NCBI GenBank assembly: GCA_016756695.1
Contig: CP066701.1
Span: forward strand, 1,408,001 to 1,472,000
Reading direction: 5' to 3'
DNA from: Heyndrickxia sporothermodurans
Lineage (GTDB): Bacteria; Bacillota; Bacilli; Bacillales; Bacillaceae_C
Length of the DNA stretch: 64,000 bases
In this document: positions 7,422 to 15,877 of the stretch, one piece after another
Position numbering within the stretch: the first letter of the stretch is position 1
Layout of the letters: each line of letters begins with the position of its first letter
Made by a program: the position numbers and the translations under genes
Notes under the pieces: generated by a model
The model's database searches: none
The model's input: the letters and a program-made list of their open reading frames with translations, nothing else
Told to the model about the DNA's origin: nothing

Positions 7422-9143
7422 TTATCTTAGCTGATATTCAGAAGTCAACTTTATTGTAGACCATCCATGGCTTTGCCCACGGCTAAACTTTACACGAAGG
7501 TTAATTGCTTCTAAGTTGTTATGCCAAGCTAGTGTATTTTGAATTGCCGTTGGTGTTTTTATATAGACAGTTATATTACCATCAATTTTTGAATGCTCCT
7601 TACAAATACTGATATTTTCTTCATAGCATGTAACTGCCATCATAGCCTTGCCAAGGAGGTTTTCTACGCCCCTTTTTAATTGTACCTGTGTTGCATCTTT
7701 TAGTTTTAGCCCCAGGTCCGCAGCTATAACTTCTAAGCTCTCTTTGTGATTTAACTCACCTATTTGGAATTTTGATTTTACTTCGTTAACTACTGATTCC
7801 ATACTACCTATATTAAAATAGGTTGGACCAAGTATGGTTCCAATCCCTGGGTTCTTGGTAGTAATTTTACTATTCTTTTTAGCAAGGGCTTTTAGTGAAA
7901 TACTTTCAACAATATACTCTTTATTGACTATCAAAATTAGCTGCAGGTCACCAGTATCAAGCCTGTCATTAATGTAACTTTCGGGAACTAACTCAATACT
8001 TTTTATTTGGAAAGTACTATATTTCTGGTGCAATTTTTCTCTAACAACAGGAACGAGGGTCGAAGTTGAATTATATAACTTTTCTAACACTTCAGGTTTC
8101 ACGAGAGAATAGTATTTACCCATTAACTGGACACATTCATCAGGTTCTACCTGTGAAACATTAGGAAACTCTTTTAAGAAGTAGAAATATGTAATAGCTT
8201 CGTGGCATTTTCCAATTGCATTACTACTGTTTGAGTTTTGTGAATATTGGTGGGTATTTAACAAATACTGCATTTTCTTTATTGTATCGAAATTTATTTT
8301 TTCCTTTTCAGATTCATCTAGGAATTTGTCATAGCTTGCAGCAAGCTTTATTGAAGAAGTTGGGCTACTTTCAAATTTAAACCTTAATGTTAAGGCTACT
8401 TCTCCATACTTTATTCCAACTGTATTTTTTCCAGATTTATATATTTGAATATCGCTAAATTGAGGTGTACCTGGATTAAACTGTTCTACATTAACATCAT
8501 TTTGAGTTTTCCCATAACTCGTTACAATATTAACGTCTTCTGTCATGAAAAAAACATTATACGCATGAAAAAAGCCTTCATTTTTATCGTTGTAGAAATC
8601 CTTCAGTAAAGAAAAGCATAATTCTCTCAAATTGTATAAAAATATATCTCTATATGGGTTAATCTCATCTGTAAATTTCGGAAAGTACCCTGATACTAGT
8701 TTTTTTAATTCCTTTATATCTTTTACATAATGCTCACCTAATTTTAATTCTACGAGTTTACTTAGGAAATTTTGGTATTTTACTTCGAATAGTCGATTAA
8801 ACATCAATTGCAAGCTTTCAGATAAAAAATATTTTGAAAAGAAGCTTTTTGCCCCAGGGTTTTTTGGTTGAATTCTACCGCCTTTTCTAACAAGAAAAAG
8901 ATTAACTGATATTATTTGGTTGTTATCGAGATACAAGGTCAAATCCTTTTCCTTGTCAGGATTATTTGTGTTAAATTTGGACTGAACGGACTCTATATAG
9001 GGATAAAGATTTGTAATATATAGTACAGTTTTAGTAACTGTTTTTGGATAGTAATCAATGGGTTCATTCTTTATGTATTGTAGCAGAGCTTGATAAACAT
9101 TTTTTACATGTTCATCCCCAATAAGCCTGGGATTCTTTTTCAC
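7422..9143 (-). CDS. probable type II restriction endonuclease
   Basis: A 573-residue protein transcribed divergently from a cytosine-C5 methyltransferase, 136 bp away. The strongest hint of a nuclease is GDLQLILIV near residues 398-406 followed by ESISLKA at 413-419, a spacing like the PD-(D/E)XK core with a hydrophobic strand before the lysine. No close named family is recognised. An immediately divergent, unassigned gene beside a solitary 5mC methyltransferase is the normal position of the cognate restriction enzyme. A stand-alone defence nuclease is the alternative. Recognition sequence unknown. Confidence 0.62.
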   Translation of the reverse strand: MKKNPRLIGDEHVKNVYQALLQYIKNEPIDYYPKTVTKTVLYITNLYPYIESVQSKFNTNNPDKEKDLTLYLDNNQIISVNLFLVRKGGRIQPKNPGAKSFFSKYFLSESLQLMFNRLFEVKYQNFLSKLVELKLGEHYVKDIKELKKLVSGYFPKFTDEINPYRDIFLYNLRELCFSLLKDFYNDKNEGFFHAYNVFFMTEDVNIVTSYGKTQNDVNVEQFNPGTPQFSDIQIYKSGKNTVGIKYGEVALTLRFKFESSPTSSIKLAASYDKFLDESEKEKINFDTIKKMQYLLNTHQYSQNSNSSNAIGKCHEAITYFYFLKEFPNVSQVEPDECVQLMGKYYSLVKPEVLEKLYNSTSTLVPVVREKLHQKYSTFQIKSIELVPESYINDRLDTGDLQLILIVNKEYIVESISLKALAKKNSKITTKNPGIGTILGPTYFNIGSMESVVNEVKSKFQIGELNHKESLEVIAADLGLKLKDATQVQLKRGVENLLGKAMMAVTCYEENISICKEHSKIDGNITVYIKTPTAIQNTLAWHNNLEAINLRVKFSRGQSHGWSTIKLTSEYQLR

Positions 9144-9279
9144 AAATCTTACCTCCCCAATATTATAACTTAATTAAATTGTACTGTTTATGAATGCTTT
9201 GTTAAAGAAAAAACTGGCCTTCTCACGTTGTAGATGTTAAAATAAGAATAGCTTATCATCTTAAGGGAGGTATGTAGAA

Positions 9280-10530
9280 GTGAAAGTTGAAGAAAGAGGA
9301 CGAGCTAAATACCGACCTTTAAAAGATTACGACTCAAATGAGGTAAAGCAACTCCTTCTAGAAAAAATTAAAGAAGAACAAGAAACAATTCAAAATATAA
9401 AAGATGATTACGAACAGCCTAATTTGGATTATCGAGAAGATAAAATAAATGTAATTAGCTTATTCTCAGGATGTGGCGGTTTAGACTTAGGACTTGAATT
9501 GGCGGGGCTTGCTGCAGCTATTGGGGAAGAAGAGGCTCTTAAAGCTTTTAAAGATAAGGATTGGTTTAACGCAGTTAGAGAAGAAAGTATCTTCCATACA
9601 ATTTATACAAATGACCTTTTTAAAGAAGCAAATGAATCATACAAATTAAACTTCCCTCCAGTATTTCAACAACAACTAGATATTCGAAAAGTTAAAGAAT
9701 TTCCAAAAGCAGATTTTGTCCTTGGCGGATTCCCGTGTCCCGGATTCAGTGAAGCTGGTCCACGATTAATAGACGATAAGCGAAATTTTCTATATATACA
9801 TTTTATACGCTGCCTTCTTCAGGCAAAACCATTTGCATTTATTGCAGAAAATGTAAAAGGTATGTTAACGTTAGGTAAGGGAGAAGTAATTAATCAAATT
9901 GTACAGGATTTTGCTTCTGCGGGATATAATGTTAAATTCAAATTGGTCAATGCACGAGACTACGGGGTACCACAACTAAGGGAAAGGGTTTTCATTGTTG
10001 GTATCCGTGAAGATTTGGATTTTGAATATAACCACCCAGAACCTACTCATGGTAATGGTAAATTACCTTATGTAACATTAAAAGATGCAATTGGAGACCT
10101 TGAATCAAATCCCGGAGATTGGTTTGAGGGAGGATTTTCACCAATTTACTTATCTCGAAACAGAAAGAAAAAGTGGAATGAACAAAGTTTTACAATTCAG
10201 GCTTCTGGTAGACAAGCACCTTTACATCCTAGCGGTCCTGAAATGATAAAAATAGAGGCGGATAAGTGGACACTTCCCGGAGATGAATCTCTACATCGCC
10301 GTTTATCTGTAAAAGAAATAGCCCGTATTCAGACTTTCCCTGATTGGTTTATATTTTCTGATGGGGGAAACATGGATGTGCAAAAAAACAATAGGCTAGA
10401 CAAACAATATAAACAAATAGGGAATGCTGTTCCAGTTATGTTAGCAAAGGCTATGGCAATGCCTTTAGCATTTTGGGCAAAAAAAAACTTAAATGTGATT
10501 AAAAAAAATAGCTCATTAGTTTTAATATAA
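9280..10530 (+). CDS. DNA cytosine-5 methyltransferase
   Basis: A 416-residue 5mC methyltransferase. Motif I is FSGCGGLDLG (62-71), the catalytic Cys153 lies in FPCPGFS, motif VI is AENVKG (189-194), motif VIII RERVFIVG follows, and motif X is QIGNAVP near the C-terminus. A roughly 45-residue insertion follows motif I, and the target-recognition segment contains FTIQASGRQAPLHP. Translation starts at GTG behind GGGAGG. It should protect the host from the adjacent endonuclease. Its specificity cannot be read from the sequence. Confidence 0.93.
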   Translation: MKVEERGRAKYRPLKDYDSNEVKQLLLEKIKEEQETIQNIKDDYEQPNLDYREDKINVISLFSGCGGLDLGLELAGLAAAIGEEEALKAFKDKDWFNAVREESIFHTIYTNDLFKEANESYKLNFPPVFQQQLDIRKVKEFPKADFVLGGFPCPGFSEAGPRLIDDKRNFLYIHFIRCLLQAKPFAFIAENVKGMLTLGKGEVINQIVQDFASAGYNVKFKLVNARDYGVPQLRERVFIVGIREDLDFEYNHPEPTHGNGKLPYVTLKDAIGDLESNPGDWFEGGFSPIYLSRNRKKKWNEQSFTIQASGRQAPLHPSGPEMIKIEADKWTLPGDESLHRRLSVKEIARIQTFPDWFIFSDGGNMDVQKNNRLDKQYKQIGNAVPVMLAKAMAMPLAFWAKKNLNVIKKNSSLVLI

Positions 10531-10584
10531 TCTTTTCAAATTTGACTATAGATAGCCAGTCATTATGCTAGGTATTAAATAAGG

Positions 10585-10622
10585 GACCAGACAATTACAT
10601 ATTTCAATTGTCTGGTCTTTTT
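10585..10622. terminator. bidirectional intrinsic terminator
   Basis: A perfect 12-bp stem (GACCAGACAATT at 10585-10596 and its complement at 10606-10617) with a 9-nt loop is flanked by a T-run on the right and A-rich sequence on the left. It lies between the convergent methyltransferase and reverse transcriptase genes and can end both. Confidence 0.85.
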
Positions 10623-10641
10623 TATCTGCTGTATAAATAAT

Positions 10642-11991
10642 TTATTTTTTTAACCGTTTATTTATCTTCCGCCAGTGATTTTTCACTTGAGATTCCATAA
10701 GGTTTATTGTTGATGGACTATCATCAAAAATCTGTTGTGCTCTTAAAGCATAATTTAAGAAATTACCATGTCCCTTTCTTCGTATGCCAAGATGGGTGTA
10801 ATTTATGTAAAGGCTTTTTCTATGCTTTTTTCTTCCACTTTTTTCAGATTTCCAATTACTTAAACGAACTTTTTTGTAAGCTCTGCAATAATATTTAAAC
10901 AAGCTTTTTTCTCTTAGCTTGACACTGTTACCATCAAAGGCAAAACCTAAATAGTCCAATATACCTGGATTTAAACTTTCATCATAAATCACGTTATTAG
11001 AATAGATGAACTTATTAGTTTTTTCATCCTGAATAACTAATCTTGGTATCTCATCCCTAGTCTTTTCTATAAATTTCATATGTTTATTGTAATCATAATT
11101 TTGAATATCTTCATCAAAAGGTATTACAATAATTAAATCATCACAATATCTTCTGTAAAGCCCATTGTTAGCCTTTACATAATCATTTATCTTTTTATCA
11201 AAATCAATTAGATAAATATTGGAACACACTGAGCTTAAACCTGCTCCTTGTGGTATTCCGTAATCATTTTTGTTGAATTGAATGTTTTCTTTATTTGATT
11301 TTCTAAATTTCCTAAAATCCTTTTCATCAAAAAGTCTAGTTAACTTCTTTCTCTTTTCTTTGTTTTTATATTGCTTTTTTAAAACTTCTTCTATTTTTTC
11401 TTTTTCTGCCCAACTAAACTTAGTTATGTTCTTATAGATAGTAAAATAATCATCAGGTAATTTGTCAGTATCAAGAACCACTTGAAGCTGCTTTTTCAAG
11501 TATTTATGGTCTAACGTATCAAAAAAACTAGTAAAGTCGGCAACATATATAAATGAACGCTCAGATTTTTTTATAAAATCTATTACTTCCTTAGCAAAAT
11601 GGATATTACTTTTTCCGTCAAGATTGTTTCTATAGGCAGTTGCAACTTCATTAATTTCAAGCTTCTTAACCACTTCATTGTACTTATTGTTTAACATATC
11701 ACCATAATATTTATATATGTAACTATCAAGGTGTGAAGCATAATATATATCACGTGTTTTAGGTTTTCTCCTTTTTTCAATCCTACTATATTTATAGAAC
11801 TCTATTTTAAAATGAATAAACGGAAAAAATCCATGCTGTACTACCCAGCTTGGATTTGTTATGTCATCTATTACCTTATTTATTGAGACTCTATTGTCAA
11901 AATGTTTATATTTTTTTATTTTGTATTTGCTAATGTCTATTTTCGCAGAGCTAGTAAGGGTATGTAATCGTAGCCTATTACTCTGAACCAT
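10642..11991 (-). CDS. defence-type reverse transcriptase (DRT/UG group, DRT2-like)
   Basis: A 449-residue reverse transcriptase. The palm motifs are ADFTSFFDTLDH (151-162, motif A), GIPQGAGLSSVCSN (245-258, motif B) and YCDD (282-285, catalytic aspartates), followed by LDYLGFAFDG. There is no group II intron maturase or HNH domain and no retron VTG motif. The N-terminal KPKTRDIYYASHLDS and TAYRNNLDGKSNIHFAKE blocks are typical of unknown-group defence RTs. Its own promoter lies about 300 bp upstream, leaving a leader that may be the template ncRNA, as in DRT2. RT function is certain from motifs; the DRT2 assignment is inference. The gene sits beside R-M and SIR2-like genes. Confidence 0.85.
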   Translation of the reverse strand: MVQSNRLRLHTLTSSAKIDISKYKIKKYKHFDNRVSINKVIDDITNPSWVVQHGFFPFIHFKIEFYKYSRIEKRRKPKTRDIYYASHLDSYIYKYYGDMLNNKYNEVVKKLEINEVATAYRNNLDGKSNIHFAKEVIDFIKKSERSFIYVADFTSFFDTLDHKYLKKQLQVVLDTDKLPDDYFTIYKNITKFSWAEKEKIEEVLKKQYKNKEKRKKLTRLFDEKDFRKFRKSNKENIQFNKNDYGIPQGAGLSSVCSNIYLIDFDKKINDYVKANNGLYRRYCDDLIIVIPFDEDIQNYDYNKHMKFIEKTRDEIPRLVIQDEKTNKFIYSNNVIYDESLNPGILDYLGFAFDGNSVKLREKSLFKYYCRAYKKVRLSNWKSEKSGRKKHRKSLYINYTHLGIRRKGHGNFLNYALRAQQIFDDSPSTINLMESQVKNHWRKINKRLKK

Positions 11992-12297
11992 ATTCAGTCA
12001 CCCCTCACCAGCATACTTTTGGTCTCAATTAAATCCTATTTCTAGACTTCAAAAGGACCATCTTCATTGTGTTCAATTTCCCTCGCACAACAAGGCTACT
12101 TAATCACTTATTAGCTATACTATAGAGTATATAGTAGAATGGTTGATTACTACAAATGGAGGTATTAATTCACATATGCAGAGTTGTTGCTTCGCAATGT
12201 CCTTGTTAATCTCCTGCTGGATTGTTAATGCAAGAAAGGTCGGGATAAAGCTTGACAACTGTTCACCAGTTTCCCCCACAACAATTTCTATGAGGCA
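11992..12297 (-). ncRNA. candidate reverse-transcriptase-associated ncRNA
   Basis: About 300 nt lie between a strong promoter and the reverse transcriptase start with no convincing gene. The minus strand can form several local hairpins, for example AACTG-GTGAA-CAGTT, TTGC-GAA-GCAA and ACTATA-TACTC-TATAGT. One frame is free of stops from 12333 to 12118 (about 72 codons), but it lacks a good start or ribosome site. In DRT2 systems a structured RNA of this size directly upstream of the RT is copied into a repetitive, stop-free gene. Size, position, promoter and open frame fit that pattern. No covariance search was possible. Confidence 0.5.
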
Positions 12298-12303
12298 ATT
12301 AAG

Positions 12304-12333
12304 ATTATACCATAAAATTGGTATATTTTCCAA
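12304..12333 (-). promoter_or_regulatory. sigma-A promoter upstream of the RT leader
   Basis: On the minus strand, TTGGAA (12328-12333) is followed after 18 bp by TATAAT (12304-12309) preceded by TGG, an extended -10 element. The predicted start is near 12297. It begins right after the SIR2-like gene ends, so the RT and its leader are independently transcribed. Confidence 0.7.
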
Positions 12334-12334
12334 A

Positions 12335-13283
12335 TCAAACTTTTAATAATGAAATGCTATTTGCACCACCAAACAGTATTCTTTCATCATTAATAGAAAA
12401 TGCCTGCTTTTTTGGTATTTTTAATTCTATATTTACTCTATCAACAAATTTCTTTTTAGCATCTTCATTTGATGCATAATCCACAATTAATATTTTTAGA
12501 GGCTTAGGATTTTCCTTCTTCCTAGTCTCAGCTAATCTTTCTGCAATAGCCTTATTAATATGAGCATCTCTAAAACTATATCCAATAATATAAAGTTCCT
12601 CACACATTTGCTCATCGACTATCATTTTCTTTTTGAATTCATTGTAATAAAAGTTAAACGGTTCTTGCTGTACCTTTAGACTTTTCCCACCTCCAGTAAC
12701 AATGGATGGAATAACATTTAAATCAAAAATTTTCTTATATAAATCACTAAATCTTAAACTTCCAGTAGTTACCTTGAATAATTTACCATCTGACAAATCT
12801 TTAAATGAGGATAGTGAGCCATGTAAGTGGTGTAATCTTACATTTTTTTTATAGTTTTCAGGGTGAATTTGTTTACTTCGGTCAGGTCCAAAAAAATAAC
12901 GATATTCATCATTAATAGGTGTCCATTTGTTCCCTCGGTATCAACTCAAGAATTGAAGCCGTATATTCATAAATTATGTTTTGAATCGCCTCTAAATGCT
13001 CTTTGAAGTTTTCATTGCTCAAACTATATGAGTTCATAAAATGTTTCCCATTTTCGAGATTTAAAAAGTTACTATAATGCTTTAAAGTTTCGTAAGAAAG
13101 TTCAATGCTGGCAATTGCTTCTTCAAAATCTCTTTGATTATAATTATCCTTCATATGGTGTTTAATAAAAGATTTATGCTCGTCATTTAACCTTCCAAAA
13201 AAACGTTTTGTAATAGATTCTAAGCCGAAATCTTTATTTAAGGCTACCGAAAGTCCATTTCCAGTTAAAACTACCCTTTTCAT
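12335..13283 (-). pseudogene. SIR2-like defence gene broken by a frameshift
   Basis: Two adjacent frames form one protein of about 315 residues. The first part (from the ATG at 13283, ribosome site AGGAGG) has MKRVVLTGNGLSVALNKDFG, the nucleotide-binding GxGxS-like start of SIR2-type NADase domains, and stops at 12912. In another frame the protein continues from about 12945 with FFGPDRSKQIHPENY, LHHLHGSLSSF and IIGYSFRDAHINKAI, all standard for SIR2-like defence proteins, to the stop at 12335. A single-base shift near 12915-12950 (around ccgagggaac) separates them. It could be a sequencing error or real decay. The likely original role was NAD-depleting antiphage defence. Confidence 0.75.
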
Positions 13284-13396
13284 CTTGACCTAACCTCCTA
13301 AAAAAATAATTATTAAAATATTTTATCATATTTATTTGGGTTATATAAATGAGTCAATTATGCAGAGGAACTGGACCAATTGAAACTTTAGCTATT

Positions 13397-13445
13397 AAAA
13401 AGAGAGTGCTTTCACGATGAAACAAGTGAATAACCGCTCTCTTTT
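13397..13445. terminator. imperfect hairpin between the island and rlmH
   Basis: AAAAGAGAG (13397-13405) and CTCTCTTTT (13437-13445) bracket an irregular interior. It may terminate transcription leaving rlmH leftward or form part of the island end. Weak evidence. Confidence 0.35.
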
Positions 13446-13486
13446 AAAACTTCGAAAGATATTGATTTAAAATGAAAAAACCTCAT

Positions 13487-13507
13487 TTACTTATGATAAG
13501 GTTCCCC
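13487..13507 (-). other. probable SCC-type attachment site in the rlmH 3' end
   Basis: The last codons of rlmH read GAACCTTATCATAAGTAA on the minus strand. This contains TATCATAA, the core of the staphylococcal att site (GAAGCnTATCATAAnTGA), where SCC recombinases insert without disrupting the methyltransferase. Foreign-type genes begin immediately beyond it. The matching left att copy must lie outside this window, so integration here is inferred. Confidence 0.55.
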
Positions 13508-13966
13508 CCTCATAATCCGAAACGCCCGATACACCTGCTCCACCAACACCAACCTCATCAACTGATGCGGAAATGTCATCTTCGAAAATGATAGGCTTTC
13601 GTTCGCACGCTTCATAACTCCATCACTCAACCCTAATGATCCGCCAATAACAAAAGCAATTTTACTTTTTCCGTATGTACCGAGTTTGTCGATGCCGTCG
13701 GCAAGTTCTTCGGAGGTTTTCATTTTTCCTTGGATGGCGAGGGCGATGACGTGGGCATCTGGGTGGATTTTTGCGAGGATGCGTTCACCTTCTTTTTGTT
13801 TGACTTGTTCCATTTCTGTTTCGCTTAGGATTTCTGGTGCTTTTTCGTCAGGGACTTCGATGATTTCTACTTTGGCGTAGGCTGTTAGTCTTTTTAAGTA
13901 TTCATCGATTCCTTGCTTTAAGTATTTTTCTTTGAGTTTTCCGACGGTGATGATTGAGATATTCAC
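13487..13966 (-). CDS. rlmH: 23S rRNA pseudouridine-1915 N3-methyltransferase
   Basis: A 159-residue SPOUT-class methyltransferase that adds an N3-methyl group to pseudouridine 1915 in helix 69 of 23S rRNA on assembled 70S ribosomes, using SAM. The whole family is visible: [20 protein letters not shown] start, [16 protein letters not shown]-binding trefoil-knot loop and the C-terminal [14 protein letters not shown]. The length is standard. Its 3' end is the classic SCC insertion point, and here it borders an island. DnaA boxes lie just upstream, as at B. subtilis yydA. Confidence 0.97.
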   Translation of the reverse strand: MNISIITVGKLKEKYLKQGIDEYLKRLTAYAKVEIIEVPDEKAPEILSETEMEQVKQKEGERILAKIHPDAHVIALAIQGKMKTSEELADGIDKLGTYGKSKIAFVIGGSLGLSDGVMKRANESLSFSKMTFPHQLMRLVLVEQVYRAFRIMRGEPYHK

Positions 13967-14060
13967 AGTTTACCCCCACTATATGAACAGATTACAAACA
14001 CAATATCCACAATAGTTATCCACATATCCACAAAAACTATCCACATTTTGTGTGGGAATA

Positions 14061-14222
14061 TTAGTTCCCTACCATATATACTGCAGGAAGATTGCAGTAT
14101 TCACAGGTTGTGGATAATGATTCGTCTTCTTTCAGTTTTTTAAAAATAGGTGCTAATGCATTTTCATAAATCGCTTGATCTAAGGCGATTTCAACATGCT
14201 CTTCGCATACATAAGCCTTCAT
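14061..14222 (-). CDS. CxxH/CxxC small zinc-type protein
   Basis: A 53-residue protein from the ATG at 14222 to the TAA at 14061. It contains CEEH near the N-terminus (YVCEEHVEIALD) and CEYC near the C-terminus, matching the CxxH/CxxC protein family found beside rlmH in spore-forming Bacilli. The four ligands could bind one zinc. The function is unknown. A GAAAGG ribosome site precedes the ATG. The conserved position supports it as a real gene despite its length. Confidence 0.8.
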   Translation of the reverse strand: MKAYVCEEHVEIALDQAIYENALAPIFKKLKEDESLSTTCEYCNLPAVYMVGN

Positions 14223-14337
14223 AAAAAAACCAACCTTTCACTGCATTTTTATCGAACACTTATTGTCCAAATGCTATTTTACCATTAATTTTTCCATTTT
14301 CATAAAAAGGTTTTTATAGTTATTATTAATTAAATTC

Positions 14338-14402
14338 CCTGTAGGGTATGCGTGAAGCGATTTCTATACGAAGTATAACTAGCTGAACGCATACCCTACA
14401 GG
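14338..14402. repeat. perfect 16-bp inverted repeat with inner palindrome
   Basis: CCTGTAGGGTATGCGT (14338-14353) is exactly complementary to 14387-14402. The 33-nt interior contains a second palindrome, TATACGAAGTATA. There is no T-run directly after either arm, so it is not a standard terminator. It lies in the roughly 296-bp gap between the CxxH gene and htrA, among DnaA boxes. A small mobile palindromic repeat or a protein-binding site are the main options. Confidence 0.6.
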
Positions 14403-14465
14403 ACTTTATTAGAAACAACATTTTTTTCACAAAGCCTATCCAAAAAAGATTCACAGTTATCCACA

Positions 14466-14498
14466 AAAAAAGGGAAGCAATATACGCTCCCCGTTTTT
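14466..14498 (-). terminator. htrA terminator
   Basis: On the minus strand GGGGAGC (14486-14492) pairs with GCTTCCC (14472-14478) and is followed by a run of seven T. It lies about 20 bp after the htrA stop. Confidence 0.75.
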
Positions 14499-14518
14499 AC
14501 AATTATCCACATTGTGAA

Positions 14519-15745
14519 TTATAATCTTGATTCATTTGTTAATTTCAATGTTGCTTCTTTTTCTTTTCCTTGACGATAAAATTTTACTTTCATTGAATCG
14601 CCTGGTTTTTTATTAGTGTATAAATATTTTCTTAGCTCTAAGATGTTATTTACTTTATGACCATCTAATTCGAAAATTACATCCATTTCTTGCATGCCTG
14701 CCTTTGCAGCTGGAGATCCAGGAGAGACGCTTTCAATCATGATGCCTTGTGTTACACCTTTTGGAAGTCGTAATGTTTCTTGTTGATGGTAGGCTGGGAC
14801 ATCACTGACATTTTGAAGTGTTACACCCATTGCTGGACGTCTAATTTTTCCATACTTCTCTAAATCGTTTATTACTGGTTCTGCAGATTTAATTGGAATG
14901 GAAAAACCGATTCCTTCGACAGCTTCTTGAGCAATTTTCATTGAATTAATTCCAACGACTTGACCAGAAACGTTTATTAGTGCACCACCGCTGTTACCAG
15001 GGTTAATGGCAGCATCTGTTTGTAATACTTCTGCTTCCCAATCCTCAAGTCCGTCATTATTTAAATCCATAGGTACCGTCCGATTGACCCCAGAGACAAT
15101 TCCTTGTGTGACGGAGCCGGCAAAGTTTTCGCCAAGTGGATTTCCAATTGCGATGACTGGTTCACCAAGTTTCAACTTATCAGAATCCCCAAACTGAGCA
15201 ACAGTAGTTACATCTTTACCATCCACTTCAACTACCGCTAAATCTGTCCAAACATCACTACCTAATAATCTTGCCGATAATTTTTTTCCATCGTAAAGTG
15301 TGACTTCAAGTTGATCAGCGCCTTCAACAACGTGATTATTAGTTACGATAAATGCTTTTCCATTTGCTTTTTTATAAATTACACCTGAGCCCGAGCCTGT
15401 TTCATGTTCGCTTTTCCCTTGCCCTTGCTGTGACCAAAAGCCTTGTGATTGGATATTAGCAATCCCGACAACAGCCTTTTCGGCTTTTTGAACCGCTTTC
15501 GTTACATCTGTCGTCACATCTAAAGAAACTGATTTGCCTGTAATATTATTTTGGCTATTTTGTGCATTTTCAACTGATGTTTGTTGATCAGAGGAACGAT
15601 TGAATACATTACCGAGTGAAGGGAAGGCAATCATTACAAGTAATGCTCCAATAATTACACCGACTAGACCAGAAATAAAGGATCCGCCTTTCGACCGCTT
15701 TGGTCGTTGATAGCGATCATTATCATTATCATCATAATAACCCAC
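14519..15745 (-). CDS. htrC: HtrA-type serine protease (membrane-anchored)
   Basis: A 408-residue S1C protease that degrades or refolds misfolded envelope proteins. It has a short cytoplasmic N-terminus rich in Asp, Arg and Lys, one membrane anchor near residues 24-43 (SGLVGVIIGALLVMIAF), a trypsin-like domain with His in TNNHVVEGAD, Asp in WTDLAVVEV and Ser in NPGNSGGAL, and one C-terminal PDZ domain from about residue 300. It corresponds to B. subtilis YyxA (HtrC), downstream of the walRK operon. It has no close CssRS-type control site that I can see. Confidence 0.93.
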   Translation of the reverse strand: MGYYDDNDNDRYQRPKRSKGGSFISGLVGVIIGALLVMIAFPSLGNVFNRSSDQQTSVENAQNSQNNITGKSVSLDVTTDVTKAVQKAEKAVVGIANIQSQGFWSQQGQGKSEHETGSGSGVIYKKANGKAFIVTNNHVVEGADQLEVTLYDGKKLSARLLGSDVWTDLAVVEVDGKDVTTVAQFGDSDKLKLGEPVIAIGNPLGENFAGSVTQGIVSGVNRTVPMDLNNDGLEDWEAEVLQTDAAINPGNSGGALINVSGQVVGINSMKIAQEAVEGIGFSIPIKSAEPVINDLEKYGKIRRPAMGVTLQNVSDVPAYHQQETLRLPKGVTQGIMIESVSPGSPAAKAGMQEMDVIFELDGHKVNNILELRKYLYTNKKPGDSMKVKFYRQGKEKEATLKLTNESRL

Positions 15746-15877
15746 GTTTACCCATCCTTTCTTTCGTCAAAAACTATCTGTATTTTAGTTTACCTTCTAT
15801 ATGCCCTTATTATAATCAACAATTATTAAAATATCATTAAACAGAATTAAGAAATTTCTTTTTAATCAATTTCCAAT

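Larger units (their letters stand above)
14016..14511. promoter_or_regulatory. DnaA-box cluster between rlmH and htrA
   Basis: Four perfect consensus boxes (TTATCCACA or complement) occur within 500 bp, at 14016-14024, 14109-14117 (complement, inside the CxxH gene), 14457-14465 and 14503-14511. Several one-mismatch relatives lie near 14008-14050. In B. subtilis the yydA (rlmH) promoter region is one of the origin-distal DnaA-binding sites, so the cluster is probably a conserved DnaA titration or control locus. Binding here is inferred. Confidence 0.6.

Noticed and set aside
10642..11991. Retron or group II intron reverse transcriptase
   Set aside because: No VTG or NAxxH retron features, no maturase or HNH domain, and no intron RNA domain V seen. 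The DRT group fits better.
12115..12333. Open frame of about 72 codons upstream of the reverse transcriptase
   Set aside because: Begins at TTG inside the promoter, before the predicted transcript start, and has no ribosome site. Treated as part of the candidate ncRNA, not as a protein gene.
1..13507. Prophage
   Set aside because: No capsid, terminase, portal, tail or lysis genes. The recombinase-helicase-radC set fits an integrative island.
14366..14378. loxP-like TATACGAAGTATA
   Set aside because: Only a short palindrome resembling one loxP arm, with no Cre-type recombinase or second arm at the right spacing.
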